The notes under the pieces were generated by a model. That model had not been told where the DNA came from. It saw nothing but the letters and a program-made list of their open reading frames with translations, and searched no databases. Positions 35,901 through 44,399 of a DNA stretch of 64,000 nucleotides are shown here, piece by piece. Positions within the stretch are counted from its first letter, which is position 1. Every line of letters starts with the position of its first letter. Position numbers and translations under genes: made by a program. The DNA is from UMGS1002 sp964570825 (GTDB lineage Bacteria; Bacillota; Clostridia; Oscillospirales; CAG-272), in NCBI GenBank assembly GCA_964570825.1, contig CAZMZJ010000004.1, positions 62,001 through 126,000 on the forward strand, written 5' to 3'.

Positions 35901-36155
35901 ATGAATGTTTTAGGTTGGATAATCATCGGAGCGCTTGCCGGCTGGATTGCGAGCGTCTTTACCTGGAACAACAGAAAAATGGGATGCTTCTTGAACATTA
36001 TAGTCGGCGTTCTCGGCGGTATTATTGGCGGTTTCGTAATGAATCTTGCCGGCGGTTCCGGTATAACGGGATTTAATGTCTGGAGCCTTTTTGTAGCGGT
36101 AATCGGCGCCGTCATACTTTTGCTTATAGTCAACGCGATAAGCAGAAAAAATTAA
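35901..36155 (+). CDS. GlsB/YeaQ/YmgE-family stress-response membrane protein
   Basis: The 84-residue transglycosylase-associated family protein has three hydrophobic helices. Typical Gly patterns are present: IIIGALAGWIAS, NIIVGVLGGIIGGFVMNLAGG and a final hydrophobic segment before RKN. Its molecular role is unknown; it is usually stress-induced. I chose ATG 35901 because GGAGGT ends six bases before it; the ATG at 35895 touches the ribosome binding site. Confidence 0.88.
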   Translation: MNVLGWIIIGALAGWIASVFTWNNRKMGCFLNIIVGVLGGIIGGFVMNLAGGSGITGFNVWSLFVAVIGAVILLLIVNAISRKN

Positions 36156-36488
36156 ACACAATAAAATATTTATCAAAGGATGGCTTTTGCCGTCCTTTTT
36201 CTATTGCAGTTGTTGACCGATTGTGATACAATAAGTCATTGGATAATTTTTTCTGCGCCGTTTTTATTGCGCGGCTCGGAGGTATTATGCCGTCTGGAAT
36301 TTCCAATATTTTTGGAAGAACTGCTGATTTTGCCGATGTCCGTTTCCGGCGTGCCGGAGGCTGGCATGAGCAGATTCGACGGCCCCGAGGACAAATTTAT
36401 CGTCGTTACTAAAGGCGCTTATTTCGACAATTAAAGGGAATTTTTTGGGAAAGTATTTTTCAGGTAAACCTTTCCCATAAAGGCCGCG
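36156..36488. other. 333-bp region without a firm gene
   Basis: Two overlapping plus-strand open frames are possible. One of 84 codons (36180-36434) has no ribosome binding site. One of 41 codons from ATG 36287 to 36412 has TCGGAGG six bases upstream and a basic C-terminus (RRPRGQIYRRY). Neither resembles a known family. If one is real, the 41-codon frame is the better candidate on its start signal. Confidence 0.35.
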
Positions 36489-36719
36489 TTATTCCCGCCC
36501 CTGAGTCAGGGTTTTTGTCAGATCCTTTTCCGCCGGCAGAAGGGGTATGTATTCCTCCCAGCGGTACTCACGGATAGGCATGATAGGATGGGCGAAGTCG
36601 TCAAATAACAGAACCAGCGCGGGCGAGACCGCACCGTGCCGCTCCGTAAAATAATAACCGGTCAGCTTTTTTTCGGAAATCAGACGTTTGGCGGTTGAAT
36701 GGTAGCTGAAATACGGCAT
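36489..36719 (-). CDS. Small conserved hypothetical protein
   Basis: The 76-residue soluble protein begins MPYFSYHSTAKRLISEKKL and contains ERHGAVSPALVLLFDD and PIMPIREYRWEEY. It resembles a small clostridial family of unknown function. AAAGAGGA precedes the ATG. It is a single gene between the GlsB-like gene and the ABC transporter, read in the opposite direction. Confidence 0.72.
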   Translation of the reverse strand: MPYFSYHSTAKRLISEKKLTGYYFTERHGAVSPALVLLFDDFAHPIMPIREYRWEEYIPLLPAEKDLTKTLTQGRE

Positions 36720-36912
36720 GGCTGCGATCCTCTTTCATCAATTTCATCAACAGTCCGGCGCGCATACGCCTTATACCTGACTAAAACTTATATTATTATA
36801 CCAAAAATAATGTAAATCAAACCTTTTTTGAAACTGTTTATATCGTTAAATTTTTAATCGGTTTTGCCCCGTTTTATGACGGGCAAAATCAACACGGGGT
36901 GATTTAATTCAA

Positions 36913-39231
36913 ATGCAGAAACTTAAACTTGAAAACATAAGGAAAACATATAAAAGCGGAGAAACCGTCACGGCGCTCAGAGGCGTTTCGGTCGGTTTCC
37001 GCGAATGCGAATTCGTTTCGGTGCTCGGCCCGTCGGGCTGCGGAAAAACCACTCTGCTTAATATAATCGGCGGACTTGACAGATACGATTCCGGCGATCT
37101 TATAATCGGCGGCGTTTCAACAAAAATGTTCACCGACAGCGACTGGGACGCTTACCGAAACCGCTCGATCGGCTTTGTTTTTCAAAACTATAACCTTATT
37201 AGCCATCAGACGGTGCTCCAGAATGTCGAAATCGCGCTCACGCTTTCCGGCGTCTCTGTTTCCGAGAGAAAACGCCGAGCAAAAGAGGCGCTTGACGCCG
37301 TCGGACTTTCGGATCAGCTAAAAAAGAAGCCAAACCAGCTTTCAGGCGGTCAGATGCAGCGCGTTGCAATCGCGCGCGCGCTGGTTAACAACCCGGACAT
37401 CATTCTCGCGGACGAACCGACAGGAGCGCTTGACAGCCAGACAAGTGTTCAGGTCATGGACATATTGAAAAAAATCGCCGAAAAACGCCTTGTGATAATG
37501 GTTACCCACAACAGAGAGCTGGCGGAAAAATATTCGAGCCGTATCATACGGCTGCTCGACGGCGAGATAATCTCAGACAGCAATCCGGTAGAGCAATACG
37601 AAGAGACCGAACAGGCGTCAGGCAATATCAAAAAGCACAGATTCAAAAAAACCTCAATGTCGCTTCCGACAGCCGCAACTCTGTCCTTCAAAAATCTGAT
37701 GACCAAACGGGGCAGGACAATTATTACGTCGTTTGCCGGGAGCATAGGAATCATAGGCGTGGCGCTGGTGCTGGCGCTGTCAAACGGACTGTCGGGCTAT
37801 ATGGAAAAAATGCAGTCGGACACACTGTCCGGTTTTCCGATAACGGTAAATGCCGTCGCGCAGACCATCGACCTTTCCCGCCGTTTCGAAAACGGCGGAG
37901 AATCGGAATATAAGGAATACCCTCAGGAAGATGTTCTTTACTCGTACGACAGCAGCGCAAGCAGCAAAAGGCACGATAACATATTCACGGAGGAATATAT
38001 CCAATATGTGAAGGGGCTCGAAAGCACCCTGCCCGGCGCCGTCAATAATATTACTTTCTCATACGGAGTGACAGTCAACCTGCTCGCAAAGGTCGGGGAG
38101 GATGTGGTGAAGTTCAATCCTAAGGGGTATTTTACGGAGCTGCCGGAGAGCAGCGACTTCATACTCTCGCTGTACGATCTCATCGGAGAGGGCAGCCGCC
38201 TGCCTCAATCGGCGGATGAGATTGTGCTTGTGGTCGACAAGTACAACCGCATTGACAAAGCGTTTTTCGAACGGCTCGGAATTGCCGGCGGGACAAATGA
38301 ATACAAACTCGAAGACTTCATCGGAAAGACGATACTGAAAGTTGTTTCAAACAACGATTACTATACAAAGGAAGGAACCCTATATGTCGCTGCGTCTCCG
38401 TCGGATTATGTCGGGCTCTATGAAAGCAATTCGGGTATAAAACTGACTGTTGTCGGCATCCTGCGCCCGAAAAAGGACGCGACGGGAAGTTATTTTTCTA
38501 CCGGCATCGCTTACACTACATCCCTTACCGATGCCGTCGTCAATGATGCGAAAAACAGTGATATAGCCGCAGCGCAGCTCGCTTCAGATCGCAACGTACT
38601 GCTCGGCACCCCGTTCGCCGATGAAAAGGCAAGAAAATCGGCTCTCCTTGCGCTCGGCGCCGACACTATCCCTACCGGAATAAGCATTTATCCGAAAAAT
38701 TACGAAAGCAAGGAACTCATTAAGGATTATCTTGACAAGTACAACGAGGGCAAAGCCGACGAGGACAAGATGATTTATTCCGATCTTGCCGAAACAATAA
38801 CCGCTATTACGGGAACTCTGCTCAACACTGTGACATATGTTCTCGTCGGATTCGCCGCAATTTCTCTTTTCGTCTCTACTATTATGATATCGATTATCAC
38901 TTATGTTTCGGTGATTGAGCGCACAAAGGAAATCGGAATCCTTCGCAGCGTAGGCGCGCGGAAAATCGATATTTCACGCGTGTTCATCGCTGAAACGCTT
39001 ATAATAGGATTTATTGCGGGCGTAATGGGCGTGGTCATATCTTACCTTGCAACAATTCCGATAAATATCATCATCGCAAGGCTTGTGGATATATCCGGTA
39101 TAGCTGACCTTAATCCGCTGCACGGACTTGCGCTGATACTTGGCAGCATGACGCTTACTCTTCTGGCCGGGTTTATACCGTCATGGATTGCCGCAAAAAA
39201 AGACCCTGTCGTGGCACTGAGGACAGAATGA
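36913..39231 (+). CDS. MacB-like ABC transporter: fused ATPase and FtsX-type permease
   Basis: The 772-residue protein has an N-terminal ATPase with Walker A GPSGCGKTT (~39), Q-loop FQNYN, signature LSGGQMQR (~142), Walker B IILADEPTGALDS and H-loop VTHN. A permease domain follows: one transmembrane helix near 262-285, a large extracellular domain to about 640, and three helices in the C-terminal 130 residues (FtsX type). Fused single-gene versions are common in Clostridia and are linked to peptide, antibiotic or lipid traffic by mechanotransmission. No periplasmic partner or two-component system is adjacent. GGGGTGAT precedes the ATG. Confidence 0.9.
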   Translation: MQKLKLENIRKTYKSGETVTALRGVSVGFRECEFVSVLGPSGCGKTTLLNIIGGLDRYDSGDLIIGGVSTKMFTDSDWDAYRNRSIGFVFQNYNLISHQTVLQNVEIALTLSGVSVSERKRRAKEALDAVGLSDQLKKKPNQLSGGQMQRVAIARALVNNPDIILADEPTGALDSQTSVQVMDILKKIAEKRLVIMVTHNRELAEKYSSRIIRLLDGEIISDSNPVEQYEETEQASGNIKKHRFKKTSMSLPTAATLSFKNLMTKRGRTIITSFAGSIGIIGVALVLALSNGLSGYMEKMQSDTLSGFPITVNAVAQTIDLSRRFENGGESEYKEYPQEDVLYSYDSSASSKRHDNIFTEEYIQYVKGLESTLPGAVNNITFSYGVTVNLLAKVGEDVVKFNPKGYFTELPESSDFILSLYDLIGEGSRLPQSADEIVLVVDKYNRIDKAFFERLGIAGGTNEYKLEDFIGKTILKVVSNNDYYTKEGTLYVAASPSDYVGLYESNSGIKLTVVGILRPKKDATGSYFSTGIAYTTSLTDAVVNDAKNSDIAAAQLASDRNVLLGTPFADEKARKSALLALGADTIPTGISIYPKNYESKELIKDYLDKYNEGKADEDKMIYSDLAETITAITGTLLNTVTYVLVGFAAISLFVSTIMISIITYVSVIERTKEIGILRSVGARKIDISRVFIAETLIIGFIAGVMGVVISYLATIPINIIIARLVDISGIADLNPLHGLALILGSMTLTLLAGFIPSWIAAKKDPVVALRTE

Positions 39232-39247
39232 TATCTGAATACGTTAA

Positions 39248-39271
39248 AGCCGGGTTTTCTGAAACCCGGCT
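39248..39271 (+). terminator. Hairpin after the ABC transporter gene
   Basis: AGCCGGGTTT (39248-39257) pairs perfectly with AAACCCGGCT (39262-39271). The following T-run is weak. Confidence 0.7.
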
Positions 39272-39281
39272 CTAACATAAT

Positions 39282-39318
39282 AAATGCTTCCCGGGATATC
39301 CCGGGAAGCATTTTATTT
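39282..39318. terminator. Palindromic bidirectional terminator
   Basis: A perfect 32-bp palindrome centred at 39297/39298 (arms start AAATGCTTCCCGGG) is followed by TATTTTG on the plus side and by T-rich bases on the minus side. It serves the convergent transporter and collagen-like genes. Confidence 0.85.
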
Positions 39319-39323
39319 TGTCA

Positions 39324-40744
39324 TTATGCTGTGAAGCCAAAAATCAAGAAATTCATATTCATGTTGGATACTTTATAGTTCATGATATTAGTAGAACTTG
39401 TCAAGACAATCACTACATTATAAGTTACTGTTCCTGCAAACGGTGACATATCAACATATGTATCGCTTATCGAAAAGTGTCTAACAAATAAAGACTCGTT
39501 ATATTCGGTATATTGTCTTGTCTGCAGCAAAACGTTCTCCCTGTATAATCTTACCTCAAAAGAAATATTGTTATTTGCCGCCGAGGGAGTATACATCATC
39601 GAGAAAGAATAATCAATTTTTACATTATATCCGACTTGAACCGGGATGGAATATGACAAAAATGTATGCTCTTCATTTGTTATTGAATACTCATAAGAAA
39701 AGGGATTCTGTATGTATAAGAGATAAGCCCCTGAACCAGCAGGACCTGTAGCGCCGGTAGCACCTGTGGCACCTGTCGCACCTGTAGCACCTGTAGCACC
39801 TGTAGCACCAGTGGGTCCTGTCACACCCTGAATACCCTGAGCACCGGTTACGCCAGTAGGACCTGTAGCACCTGTTGCGCCGGTGGGTCCGGTCACGCCC
39901 TGAATACCCTGAGCGCCGGTAGCACCTGTCGCACCTGTAGCGCCTGTAGCACCTGTGGCACCTGTAGCACCAGTGGGTCCTGTAACGCCCTGAATACCCT
40001 GAGCGCCGGTTACGCCAGTAGGACCTGTAGCACCTGTTGCGCCAGTGGGTCCGGTCACGCCCTGAATGCCCTGAGCGCCGGTTGCGCCTGTCGCTCCGGT
40101 AGCGCCTGTCACGCCTGTTGCGCCGGTGGGTCCGGTCACGCCCTGAATGCCCTGAGCGCCGGTTGCGCCTGTCGCNNNNNNNNNNNNNNNNNNNNNNNNN
40201 NNNNNNNNNNNNNNNNNNNNNNNNNNNNNNNNNNNNNNNNNNNNNNNNNNNNNNNNNNNNNNNNNNNNNNNNNNNCGCCGGTGGGTCCGGTCACGCCCTG
40301 AATGCCCTGAGCGCCGGTTGCGCCTGTCGCGCCGGTAGCACCTGTTGCGCCAGTAGCGCCAGTAGCGCCTGTTGCACCTGCAATTCCTGTCGCGCCGGTA
40401 GGTCCGGTAGCTCCTGTAAATCCTAATCCGATGGGTCCGGTAGCTCCGGTAGGTCCGGTAGCTCCGGTAGGTCCGGTAGCGCCTGTAGCTCCGCCGTTAA
40501 GTCCGGCTGGGCCTGTGGCTCCTGTCGCGCCTGTGGCACCTGTCGCGCCTGTGGCTCCCTTGCCTCCGTCGGCACCTGTGGCTCCTGTTGCGCCTGTGGC
40601 ACCTGTCGCGCCTGTGGCTCCGGTTGCTCCCTGTTCGCCCTGAAGCCCCTGAGGTCCTGCAGCGCAGGATGTGAGCACCAGACTTCCTACCAGCACAAAG
40701 GCTAGAAGAACAAGCAGAAATCTAATTGTTCCGTGCGTTCTCAT
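39324..40744 (-). CDS. Collagen-like lipoprotein with C-terminal globular domain (interrupted by assembly gap)
   Basis: The N-terminus is a lipoprotein signal peptide ending LVLTSCAAG. A long Gly-X-Y region follows (mostly GAT, GPT, GVT, GAQ, GIQ). It ends with a ~140-residue beta-rich domain (from about GSGAYLLYIQNPFSYEY) that resembles C1q/TNF-like heads of BclA-type proteins. Such proteins form triple-helical filaments on cell or spore surfaces. The 100-N gap (40176-40275) falls in the repeats. Frames on its two sides disagree by one phase with 100 N but both read GXY, so this is one gene and the gap size is only nominal. RBS before the ATG is AAGGAGACAAAAA. Confidence 0.85.
40176..40275. 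other. Assembly gap (100 N)
   Basis: A run of exactly 100 N marks a scaffold gap of unknown true length inside the collagen-like repeats. For the gene to stay in frame, the real length must be 2 modulo 3. Confidence 0.98.
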
Positions 40745-40985
40745 TTTTTGTCTCCTTAATTAAAATTTAAGTAAGAGTGATTAAAAATGCACATAATAGA
40801 AAATTATGCAAGCTCATTATATAATAAATTAATAAATACATAAATTTGTCAATATGAAAAATAGATATATATGTCGAAAATTCAACCAGAACAGTTTATT
40901 GAATGTTAATGAAAAACGGCATAACATCAGCTTTTTACAGCAAGTTCTTAAACTGCTGATGTTTTAATATCTATTCTTTATTTAC

Positions 40986-41408
40986 TTATGACATAATGTC
41001 TTCCGCGTCAATAACCCTGTAGCCTTTCTCAATAAGCGCCCGCGCGAAAATCCCCCGCCCCGGTATAAGCTTTCCGGTAAAGCTCCCGTCGTAAATCCGG
41101 TTGACTCCACAGGTAGGGCTTCTTGACTGAAGTATAACAAGCCCTATATTTTCGCGTTTTATCCGCTCAAGCGCAAGCGTTACGCCTTCGCGGAACTTTT
41201 CGTCGACATTCTCGCCGCAGCTGTTCATGATAATGCCGTTCACTATCTCGGCCGGACAACGCGGTGTGCCGAGCCCGGCGAGCATTTCCGGGCAGATTTC
41301 AATCACCTCCTTATCCTTAAGAAATTCTGCCACGCGGGGGTTGTAATTGTTACCGCCGTTGTATTTGCAGTTGCACCCTAAAAGACAGGCGCTGACAAGC
41401 ACTTTCAT
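40986..41408 (-). CDS. DUF523 family protein
   Basis: The 140-residue cytoplasmic protein has the family marks: VSACLLGCNCKYNGGNN at the N-terminus, EICPEMLAGLGTPRCPAEI, and LQSRSPTCGVNRIYDGSFTGKLIPG. Conserved Cys residues suggest metal or Fe-S binding. The function is unknown. GAGGT lies 12 bases before the ATG. It stands alone between the collagen-like and feoA genes. Confidence 0.9.
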   Translation of the reverse strand: MKVLVSACLLGCNCKYNGGNNYNPRVAEFLKDKEVIEICPEMLAGLGTPRCPAEIVNGIIMNSCGENVDEKFREGVTLALERIKRENIGLVILQSRSPTCGVNRIYDGSFTGKLIPGRGIFARALIEKGYRVIDAEDIMS

Positions 41409-41595
41409 ATCTTACTCTTACCTCTTTTAAGCAGAATTGAATTATAATAACACTTTATCATTTGTCGATCCGGTTTCAAGTGACTTTCGCAGTTTATTTG
41501 AGAGCACCTTACTAAATTATTTATGTGGAAAATAATAGACGTATGATATATTCATGCAGGGTAATTTGTGCATTTGCCAAAATTTAAAAAGGCTC

Positions 41596-41624
41596 TTGAC
41601 AAACAAGTTAGTATATGCTAACAT
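41596..41624 (+). promoter_or_regulatory. Promoter of the feoAB operon
   Basis: TTGACA (41596-41601), a 17-bp spacer and TAACAT (41619-41624) precede the feoA start at 41667. Confidence 0.82.
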
Positions 41625-41647
41625 GTGGTCGGTTAGAGAAGACTAAC
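41607..41647. promoter_or_regulatory. Two tandem dyad operators GTTAG-N6-CTAAC before feoA
   Basis: GTTAG-TATATG-CTAAC (41607-41622) overlaps the -10 box. GTTAG-AGAAGA-CTAAC (41632-41647) covers the transcription start region. The centres are 25 bp apart. The half-sites resemble those of DtxR/IdeR-type metalloregulators (TTAGGTTAGSCTAACCTAA family), so iron-dependent repression is likely. Confidence 0.75.
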
Positions 41648-41666
41648 ACATGGGGGTGATAATATA

Positions 41667-42023
41667 ATGACACTTGACAAGCTTCGTCCGGGAGAGAGCG
41701 GGGTCATAAAATATGTAGGCGGGCAGGGAGCCTTGCGCAACCGCCTGCTCGATATGGGACTGACGCCCGGTACTTTGGTTTCAATACATAAAATAGCGCC
41801 GCTCGGTGACCCGGTTGAACTGAACATACGCGGATACGAACTGACGCTGCGGCTTGAGGACGCCGCGCTGATCGAACTTGAAGGAAATAAGGAGGACAAA
41901 AATGATATTTGCACTGGCGGGCAATCAGAACAGCGGAAAAACCACGCTTTTCAACATTCTTACGGGCGGAAATCAGCATGTTGGAAACTTCCCGGGCGTC
42001 ACGGTGGAAAAGAAAAGCGGTGA
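41667..42023 (+). CDS. feoA: Ferrous iron transport protein A, with C-terminal overrun into feoB
   Basis: The first ~75 residues are a normal FeoA SH3-like domain (LRPGESGVIKYVGG, LRNRLLDMGLTPGTLVSI, ELTLRLEDAALIEL). FeoA proteins normally end there. Here the frame runs on for about 40 Lys/Gly/His-rich residues and overlaps feoB by 122 bp. The tail has no family resemblance. A one-base shift near 41886-41890 would place a stop (TAA) in the usual position, so an indel (natural or sequencing) is possible. GGGGGTGATAATATA precedes the ATG. Confidence 0.85.
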   Translation: MTLDKLRPGESGVIKYVGGQGALRNRLLDMGLTPGTLVSIHKIAPLGDPVELNIRGYELTLRLEDAALIELEGNKEDKNDICTGGQSEQRKNHAFQHSYGRKSACWKLPGRHGGKEKR

Positions 42024-43911
42024 AATAAAGCTTGCAAAAGGCAACTCGGTAGTTGACCTTCCGGGCATATACTCAATACGCCCGTATTCCGCGGAGGAGA
42101 CGGTCACGCGCGATTTCATCCTCAACGACAGACCCGACGGAATAATCAACATAGTCGATGCCACGAACATAGAGAGAAATCTTTATCTGACGCTTCAGCT
42201 GCTTGTGCTTCAGATTCCGACCGTCATCGCGCTTAACATGATGGACGAGGTGAGAGCAAACGGCGGAACGGTCGACACCAAGGCGCTGTCAGAGCTTATC
42301 GGCGTTCCGGTTATACCCATTTCGGCGGCTAAAAACGAGGGTGTCGCCGAGCTGGTAAATTGCGCTGTCGAAACTGCAGAAAAAAGGATATGTCCCAGAG
42401 TTATAGATTTCTGCCCGTCCGGACCGGTTCACCGCTGCATACATGCGGTGTCGCATATGGTCGAGGATCACGCTCAGCGCCTCGGTATCCCGCCGCGCTT
42501 TGCGGCGATAAAGCTTATCGAGGGGGATAACATCGAATTTGTCTCGCGTCTCGAACTCACACAAAACGAGCTCGACATGATAGCTCATTCGGTTAAAGAA
42601 ATGGAGGACGAGCGCGGGCTTGACGCAAACGCGGCGCTGGCGGATATGCGCTATTCATTTATAGAAAAAATCTGCGCCGCGACGGTTGTCAAGCCGAAAG
42701 AGAGCCGCGAGCACGCGCGAAGCGTGAAAATCGACAGTGTTCTTACAAACAAATATGCCGCCCTTCCCGTTTTTTTCGGAGTGATGTTCCTGATTTTCTG
42801 GCTGACCTTCGGGGTTATAGGCAGAGCTCTTTCAGACCTACTGTCGCTCGGAATAAACCGGCTGACCGACATCGCGGACGCGGCGCTGACTGGTTACGGC
42901 ATAAATCCTGTGGTGCACAGCCTCGTTATCGACGGCATATTTGCCGGTGTAGGCAGCGTGCTTTCCTTCCTGCCGCTTATAGTAGTGCTTTTCTTTTTCC
43001 TGTCGATTCTTGAAGACACGGGTTATATGGCGCGCGTGGCCTTCGTCATGGATAAGCTGCTGCGCCGAATCGGGCTTTCAGGGCGCAGCTTTGTTCCTAT
43101 GATTATTGGCTTCGGCTGCTCGGTCCCCGCCATAATGGCGTCACGGACTCTGGCAAGCGAACGCGACCGTAAGATGACAATTCTTTTGACGCCGTTTATG
43201 AGCTGCTCGGCAAAAATCCCGATTTACTCGGTTTTCGCCGCAGCATTCTTCCCAAAACACGCGGCGATTGTGATGATGGGGCTTTATGTTTTCGGAATGC
43301 TCGCCGGAATTCTTGTCGCGCTGCTGCTTAATAAGACCATTTTCCGCGGCAAGCCTGTGCCCTTTGTCATGGAACTGCCGAACTACCGAATGCCATCCTT
43401 CCGCAGCGTCGTCATAATGATGTGGGAGAAGGCCCGCGATTTTCTGCAGCGCGCGTTTACAGTCATTTTTGCGGCAACAGTTATTATCTGGTTCCTCGGA
43501 GCTTTTGACTCAAGACTGAATTTTGTTGCGGACAGCGCGGACAGTCTGCTCGCCGTTGCGGGAAAAGCAATTTCCCCTGTGTTTGCGCCTCTCGGATTCG
43601 GCGACTGGAGAATTGCCACTTCTCTCATCGCCGGACTTACGGCGAAAGAGGCCGTAATTAGCACGCTCGGGGTCCTGACCGGAGCGGGAGTACTGAAGCT
43701 GGGCTCAGCGCTCCCCGGACTTTTTACCACACTGTCCGCGCTGAGCTTTCTTGTCTTCACGCTGCTCTATACCCCATGTATAGCGGCTATGACTGCAATC
43801 AAGCGCGAGCTGGGCTCGAAGGTCAAGGCTCTTGCCGTTGTGACGGGACAGTGTGCCGTCGCGTGGGTAGCGGCTCTTATAGTATATTGGACATGTATGC
43901 TGTTCATATAA
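41902..43911 (+). CDS. feoB: Ferrous iron transport protein B
   Basis: The 669-residue membrane Fe(II) transporter has an N-terminal G domain: G1 GNQNSGKTT (~7), G2/G3 DLPGIYSIRPYS, G4 NMMDE and G5 SAAK. A helical spacer follows, then about nine transmembrane segments with two Gate motifs (SGRSFVPMIIGFGCSVPAIM and the later TAKEAVIST region). The ATG at 41902 has AAGGAGG just upstream, within the feoA frame. A Cys-rich companion follows 70 bp downstream. Confidence 0.96.
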   Translation: MIFALAGNQNSGKTTLFNILTGGNQHVGNFPGVTVEKKSGEIKLAKGNSVVDLPGIYSIRPYSAEETVTRDFILNDRPDGIINIVDATNIERNLYLTLQLLVLQIPTVIALNMMDEVRANGGTVDTKALSELIGVPVIPISAAKNEGVAELVNCAVETAEKRICPRVIDFCPSGPVHRCIHAVSHMVEDHAQRLGIPPRFAAIKLIEGDNIEFVSRLELTQNELDMIAHSVKEMEDERGLDANAALADMRYSFIEKICAATVVKPKESREHARSVKIDSVLTNKYAALPVFFGVMFLIFWLTFGVIGRALSDLLSLGINRLTDIADAALTGYGINPVVHSLVIDGIFAGVGSVLSFLPLIVVLFFFLSILEDTGYMARVAFVMDKLLRRIGLSGRSFVPMIIGFGCSVPAIMASRTLASERDRKMTILLTPFMSCSAKIPIYSVFAAAFFPKHAAIVMMGLYVFGMLAGILVALLLNKTIFRGKPVPFVMELPNYRMPSFRSVVIMMWEKARDFLQRAFTVIFAATVIIWFLGAFDSRLNFVADSADSLLAVAGKAISPVFAPLGFGDWRIATSLIAGLTAKEAVISTLGVLTGAGVLKLGSALPGLFTTLSALSFLVFTLLYTPCIAAMTAIKRELGSKVKALAVVTGQCAVAWVAALIVYWTCMLFI

Positions 43912-43981
43912 TTACTGCAGAGGGCGGCACGGCGCGCACTGTAATTGTCCGGCAAGACAACAAGACAAGAAAGGAGAGCAT

Positions 43982-44173
43982 ATGAATTTCCCTGATTACA
44001 TAATACTTGCCGCCGTTGCGGCGGGAATAGCGGGCGCATTTGCCGCCTTGCGCAGGGCAAGGAAAAAAGGCAGGGGCTGCCGAGGCTGCGCAGGCTGTTC
44101 TATGTGTTCGTCCTGCGTCAATTCTGTTCTTTCGGATAAAAAAGACGGAGGTAAAAAATCGCAGGACACTTAA
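43982..44173 (+). CDS. FeoB-associated Cys-rich membrane protein
   Basis: The 63-residue protein has one N-terminal transmembrane helix (about 5-23) and a Cys-rich tail (CRGCAGCSMCSSC) typical of this companion family in Firmicutes. It probably assists Fe(II) handling at the cytoplasmic face. GAAAGGAGAG precedes the ATG. A very strong terminator closes the operon. Confidence 0.9.
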   Translation: MNFPDYIILAAVAAGIAGAFAALRRARKKGRGCRGCAGCSMCSSCVNSVLSDKKDGGKKSQDT

Positions 44174-44193
44174 AAATTGCGTGGTAGAAAGTA

Positions 44194-44246
44194 AAAGCTC
44201 CCGCGGGCGGCGGACTTAACCGCCGCCCGCGGGAGCTTTATTTTAT
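44194..44246 (+). terminator. Strong terminator of the feo operon
   Basis: AAAGCTCCCGCGGGCGGCGG pairs perfectly with its complement around a six-base loop. TTATTTTAT follows. Confidence 0.93.
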
Positions 44247-44399
44247 CATTAAGAAACGTGCGGGCGGTTTCTGCCGGCTGGCGGATGCCTTGTCCGAGCC
44301 GTAATCAAACCGGACACCCGAACGTAAAATTTTTTATTTCCGGCAAGGCTTCATTTTTATTAAATTTTTATGTAAAATTCACCGGAGCATTCAGGCGTC

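Noticed and set aside
36180..36434. 84-codon frame as a firm gene
   Set aside because: No ribosome binding site or recognisable domain; kept only as a note on the region.
40118..40643. Plus-strand frames rich in Ala, Pro, Val and Gly over the collagen repeats
   Set aside because: They are complements of the GXY repeats on the minus strand and carry no start signal.
39720..40660. Regular repeats suggesting a CRISPR array
   Set aside because: The repeats encode GXY triplets, vary freely and have no fixed repeat/spacer structure or cas genes.
39324..40744. Reading the collagen-like region as two separate genes
   Set aside because: The second frame starts at a GTG that is only a Val codon in continuous GXY repeats, and the apparent break is caused by the 100-N gap.
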